The notes under the pieces are model-generated. The model worked only from the letters and a program-made list of their open reading frames with translations. It was not told the origin of the DNA and did no database searches. Both the position numbers and the translations under genes were made by a program. Positions 19,586 through 22,244 of a DNA stretch of 22,244 bases are shown here, piece after piece; position 1 is the stretch's first letter, and each line of letters starts with the position of its first letter. The stretch lies in IMG/VR virus record IMGVR_UViG_3300048110_000187, positions 1-22,244 of that record, one strand, 5' to 3'. Source of the stretch: a virus.

Positions 19586-19606
19586 CCTCTGCCTAGGGCG
19601 TAGAGG
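19586..19606 (+). promoter_or_regulatory. Stem-loop in the psbA leader
   Basis: CCTCT and AGAGG form an outer stem around a GCC-TAG-GGC inner stem, with a two-base bulge, in the untranslated leader of psbA. The 164 bases between promoter and ATG hold no gene. The leader has no Shine-Dalgarno before the ATG, and a T-rich stretch at 19640-19645. Leader structures may affect message stability; not shown here. Confidence 0.35.
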
Positions 19607-19653
19607 AATAGTAACTCCACCATTCCCTGATGGTCTTACTTTTTTCAATTTCA

Positions 19654-20730
19654 ATGTCCACTCTTTCAAGACAACAATCTACTTCCTCGTGGGAATCATT
19701 CTGCGAGTGGGTAACCTCCACCAACAACCGTTTGTATGTTGGTTGGTTTGGTGTGCTGATGATCCCAACTTTGTTGGCAGCTACCATCTGCTTCATCGTT
19801 GCTTTCGTAGCAGCACCTCCCGTTGACATCGACGGTATCCGCGAACCAGTTGCTGGTTCACTTATGTACGGTAACAACATCATCTCTGGTGCTGTTGTCC
19901 CAAGTTCAAACGCAATCGGTCTCCACTTCTACCCCATCTGGGAAGCTGCCTCACTCGATGAGTGGCTTTACAATGGTGGTCCTTTCCAATTGGTAGTCTT
20001 TCACTTCCTGATCGGCATCTATGCCTATATGGGACGTGAGTGGGAACTCTCTTACCGCCTGGGTATGCGCCCCTGGATCTGTGTTGCCTACTCGGCACCA
20101 GTAGCTGCTGCGAGTGCAGTATTCCTCGTCTATCCCTTCGGTCAAGGTAGTTTCTCCGATGCTATGCCTCTTGGTATCTCTGGTACTTTTAACTATATGC
20201 TCGTCTTCCAGGCAGAGCACAATATTCTTATGCACCCGTTCCATATGCTCGGTGTTGCTGGGGTATTCGGTGGATCTCTTTTCTCTGCTATGCACGGAAG
20301 TCTCGTTACTTCCTCACTCGTCCGTGAGACGACTGAAACAGAGTCACAGAACTATGGTTATAAGTTCGGTCAAGAAGAAGAGACGTACAACATCGTTGCT
20401 GCACACGGCTACTTCGGTCGTTTGATCTTCCAATACGCTTCATTCAACAACTCCCGTTCCTTGCACTTCTTCCTTGCTGCTTGGCCTGTTGTTGGCATCT
20501 GGTTCACCGCACTTGGTGTTTCCACGATGGCATTCAACCTGAACGGTTTCAACTTCAACCAGTCCATCATCGATGGTCAAGGTCGTGTGTTGAACACCTG
20601 GGCAGATGTGCTGAACCGTGCAGGTCTTGGTATGGAAGTTATGCACGAGCGCAATGCTCACAACTTCCCATTGGATCTTGCTGCTGCTGAGTCAACTCCT
20701 GTTGCTCTTACCGCACCTACCGTAGGCTGA
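19654..20730 (+). CDS. psbA: Photosystem II reaction-centre protein D1
   Basis: The 358-residue protein is nearly complete to the host form. [12 protein letters not shown], five membrane helices, the redox tyrosine region [14 protein letters not shown] (Y160, D169), and the iron and P680 ligands around HPFHMLG are all present. Residue numbering runs one below the standard. MGREWELS places Glu at position 130, the form linked in cyanobacteria with high-light D1. The C-terminus [10 protein letters not shown] has the usual cleavage point after Ala. The start at 19654 gives MSTLSRQQS; an in-frame start at 19630 would add eight unusual residues. It replaces photodamaged host D1 during infection. 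Confidence 0.98.
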   Translation: MSTLSRQQSTSSWESFCEWVTSTNNRLYVGWFGVLMIPTLLAATICFIVAFVAAPPVDIDGIREPVAGSLMYGNNIISGAVVPSSNAIGLHFYPIWEAASLDEWLYNGGPFQLVVFHFLIGIYAYMGREWELSYRLGMRPWICVAYSAPVAAASAVFLVYPFGQGSFSDAMPLGISGTFNYMLVFQAEHNILMHPFHMLGVAGVFGGSLFSAMHGSLVTSSLVRETTETESQNYGYKFGQEEETYNIVAAHGYFGRLIFQYASFNNSRSLHFFLAAWPVVGIWFTALGVSTMAFNLNGFNFNQSIIDGQGRVLNTWADVLNRAGLGMEVMHERNAHNFPLDLAAAESTPVALTAPTVG

Positions 20731-20751
20731 TATGCCTGATGGTAGTACTCA

Positions 20752-20779
20752 CCCCCTCACATATGTGGGGGGGTTTTTT
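20752..20779 (+). terminator. Rho-independent terminator of psbA
   Basis: CCCCCTCAC pairs with GTGGGGGGG (one T-G pair) around an ATAT loop, followed by six T (20774-20779), just after the psbA stop. Confidence 0.9.
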
Positions 20780-20826
20780 ATAGGTATTTTAACTCTTATC
20801 GTTCCCCTTATCTGCGTGGTATTATT

Positions 20827-21216
20827 ATGATTGGTAAACTTGATCCTGAAGAACACGTTATGAACGACATTTTAGTAGACCGAGAACGGTTTACTCAAGA
20901 ACGATTATGGGAAATGCTATCCACTCTAGGGTGGGATCTGCTCAGAGATCAGATCGTTATTGAACTCGCTGGAACTCAGGTATCTGGTATAGATGTCGGG
21001 GAAGACTATAACAAGAAATGGCAATCGCCTATTGGCACCCGTAAGTACAACAAAGATGCCTTTCTTGTTATCAAGAATCTTTCCCGAGACGACTCTACAA
21101 AATCGCAACCTATGGATAGGGAGCACAAACCACATCATCTAAAGACCGAGCAAGAGATTGCAGCTGAGGTTAAGAAAACTGATGATGAATCTGGTTACGA
21201 CACTTACGGTAAATGA
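20827..21216 (+). CDS. Unknown soluble protein between psbA and psbD
   Basis: The 129-residue protein begins MIGKLDPEEHVMNDILVDRE. A middle region reads LWEMLSTLGWDLLRDQIVIEL, and the C-terminal part is highly charged and probably disordered (SQPMDREHKPHHLKTEQE). No membrane span, so it is not a photosystem subunit. There is no obvious promoter after the psbA terminator, and the gap to psbD is only 24 bases. Its place between the two reaction-centre genes suggests co-expression with psbD; function unknown. Confidence 0.7.
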   Translation: MIGKLDPEEHVMNDILVDRERFTQERLWEMLSTLGWDLLRDQIVIELAGTQVSGIDVGEDYNKKWQSPIGTRKYNKDAFLVIKNLSRDDSTKSQPMDREHKPHHLKTEQEIAAEVKKTDDESGYDTYGK

Positions 21217-21240
21217 ACACACATTTAAAGGAAACAAACA

Positions 21241-22244
21241 ATGGTCGCGTCAACACTACAACAACAAAGGAGGGGGTGGTTTGACATCCTTGACGACTGG
21301 CTTAAACGAGATCGTTTCGTTTTTATTGGCTGGTCTGGACTTCTTCTTTTACCCACTGCTTATCTTGCTATTGGGGGCTGGCTTACTGGCACAACTTTCG
21401 TTACGAGCTGGTATACCCACGGACTCGCTAGTTCCTATCTTGAGGGTGCAAACTTTCTTACGGCAGCAGTTAGCACTCCAGCTGACGCTATGGGTCATTC
21501 TCTTCTTCTTCTCTGGGGTCCTGAGGCTCAAGGGGATTTCGTCAGATGGTGTCAACTTGGGGGACTCTGGAATTTTGTGGCGCTCCACGGTGCCTTCGCC
21601 CTGATTGGGTTTATGCTTCGTCAGTTTGAACTGTCACGTCTCATTGGTATCCGTCCGTACAATGCTATTGCGTTCTCTGGGCCTATCGCTGTTTTTGTCA
21701 GTGTGTTTCTCATCTATCCTCTCGGACAGTCCAGTTGGTTCTTTGCACCGTCGTTTGGTGTTGCAGCGATATTTAGGTTCCTACTCTTCCTACAGGGCTT
21801 CCATAACTGGACGCTCAACCCATTCCATATGATGGGAGTTGCTGGTATACTAGGTGGAGCATTGCTTAGTGCTATTCATGGAGTAACTGTAGAGAACACA
21901 CTGTATGAAGATGGAGAACAAAACAACACCTTTACAGCGTTTGATTCAACACAAGAGGAGGAAACTTACTCTATGGTCACTGCAAACCGTTTCTGGTCGC
22001 AGATCTTCGGTGTTGCATTTTCTAACAAGCGTTGGCTTCATTTCTTCATGTTGTTTGTGCCTGTTATGGGTCTATGGGTCTCCTCTATTGGCATTATTGG
22101 TCTTGCTCTCAATCTTCGTGCTTACGATTTCGTAAGTCAAGAGATCAGAGCAGCAGAAGATCCTGAATTTGAGACATTCTATACCAAGAATATTCTCCTG
22201 AATGAAGGACTACGTGCATGGTTGGCACCAGTTGATCAACCACA
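21241..22244 (+). CDS. psbD: Photosystem II reaction-centre protein D2 (partial, cut by window edge)
   Basis: The frame is open to the right edge and gives 334 residues of an expected 352 or so. It reads [48 protein letters not shown] and a final LAPVDQP, all typical of D2. The C-terminal 18 or so residues lie outside the window. AAAGGA at 21227-21232, eight bases before the ATG, is a good Shine-Dalgarno, unlike at psbA. With D1 it forms the core of photosystem II; presence of both genes is typical of cyanomyoviruses with a broad host range. Confidence 0.98.
   Translation, partial: MVASTLQQQRRGWFDILDDWLKRDRFVFIGWSGLLLLPTAYLAIGGWLTGTTFVTSWYTHGLASSYLEGANFLTAAVSTPADAMGHSLLLLWGPEAQGDFVRWCQLGGLWNFVALHGAFALIGFMLRQFELSRLIGIRPYNAIAFSGPIAVFVSVFLIYPLGQSSWFFAPSFGVAAIFRFLLFLQGFHNWTLNPFHMMGVAGILGGALLSAIHGVTVENTLYEDGEQNNTFTAFDSTQEEETYSMVTANRFWSQIFGVAFSNKRWLHFFMLFVPVMGLWVSSIGIIGLALNLRAYDFVSQEIRAAEDPEFETFYTKNILLNEGLRAWLAPVDQP

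Noticed and set aside
19654-20730. Group I intron or homing endonuclease in psbA
   Set aside because: Some cyanophage psbA genes contain introns, but this frame is continuous from start to stop with all conserved segments in order.
21158-21604. A 148-codon + strand frame over the start of psbD
   Set aside because: It overlaps the conserved D2 sequence in another frame and its leucine-rich product only mirrors that gene. Unlike the frame at 10037 it begins within an unrelated gene and lacks an ordered domain pattern.
1-22244. CRISPR array, transposon ends, integrase or attachment site
   Set aside because: No direct-repeat array, no terminal inverted repeats with a transposase, and no integrase was seen. 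The tRNA at 10620 has no second copy of its 3' end visible in this window.

Overview
The window looks like part of the genome of a T4-like cyanomyovirus of marine Synechococcus or Prochlorococcus. Every gene I can support is on the + strand. Genes are packed, often with 4-base ATGA or longer overlaps. T4-type late promoters (TATAAATA) precede virion-type genes. DNA primase and class I ribonucleotide reductase genes lie beside photosynthesis and carbon genes (psbA, psbD, two hli, a cpeT-like lyase, talC). No host chromosomal gene, CRISPR array, insertion sequence or integrase was seen, and no stretch over 300 bases lacks a gene.

Layout. (1) 1-5072 is a late, virion or assembly-type block: the end of a cut gene, a HxGH-type nucleotidyltransferase, three proteins with short MK(S/P)xxxF N-termini that resemble the T4 capsid-targeting peptide, an Ig-like-domain protein, and helical or coiled-coil proteins. 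Exact late promoters sit before 1611, 2373 and 2995, and a one-mismatch version before 2123. (2) 5014-10606 is a replication block: gp61-type primase, nrdA, nrdB, a DUF6817-like protein, a GIY-YIG-like endonuclease (with a possible second gene in another frame) and small proteins. It starts at a sigma70-type promoter buried in the end of the last gene of block 1, and ends in a terminator. (3) 10620-16208 holds tRNA-Arg(TCT), three putative Fe(II)/2-oxoglutarate oxygenases, a tandem pair of unknown paralogues, talC, an orphan Phd/YefM-type antitoxin, small unknown genes and cpeT. (4) 16288-22244 holds a secreted beta-barrel-like protein with its own late promoter, small membrane proteins, two hli genes, a large carbamoyltransferase, psbA, an unknown gene and psbD, which runs off the right edge.

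How the parts fit: host-type (sigma70) promoters at 4959, 10411, 14543, 16941 and 19461, plus extended -10 sites at 16674 and 17696, would let host RNA polymerase express nucleotide synthesis and photosystem-maintenance genes. PsbA, PsbD and Hli would keep photosystem II working. TalC and NrdAB would direct carbon and reducing power to nucleotides. CpeT would act on phycobiliproteins. Late promoters would then switch on virion genes. The least ordinary points are the possible dual-coding region at 10037-10414, the fused extended -10/terminator/ATG modules at 16674 and 17696, the run of capsid-targeting-like N-termini, and the tandem unknown paralogues among oxygenase genes.
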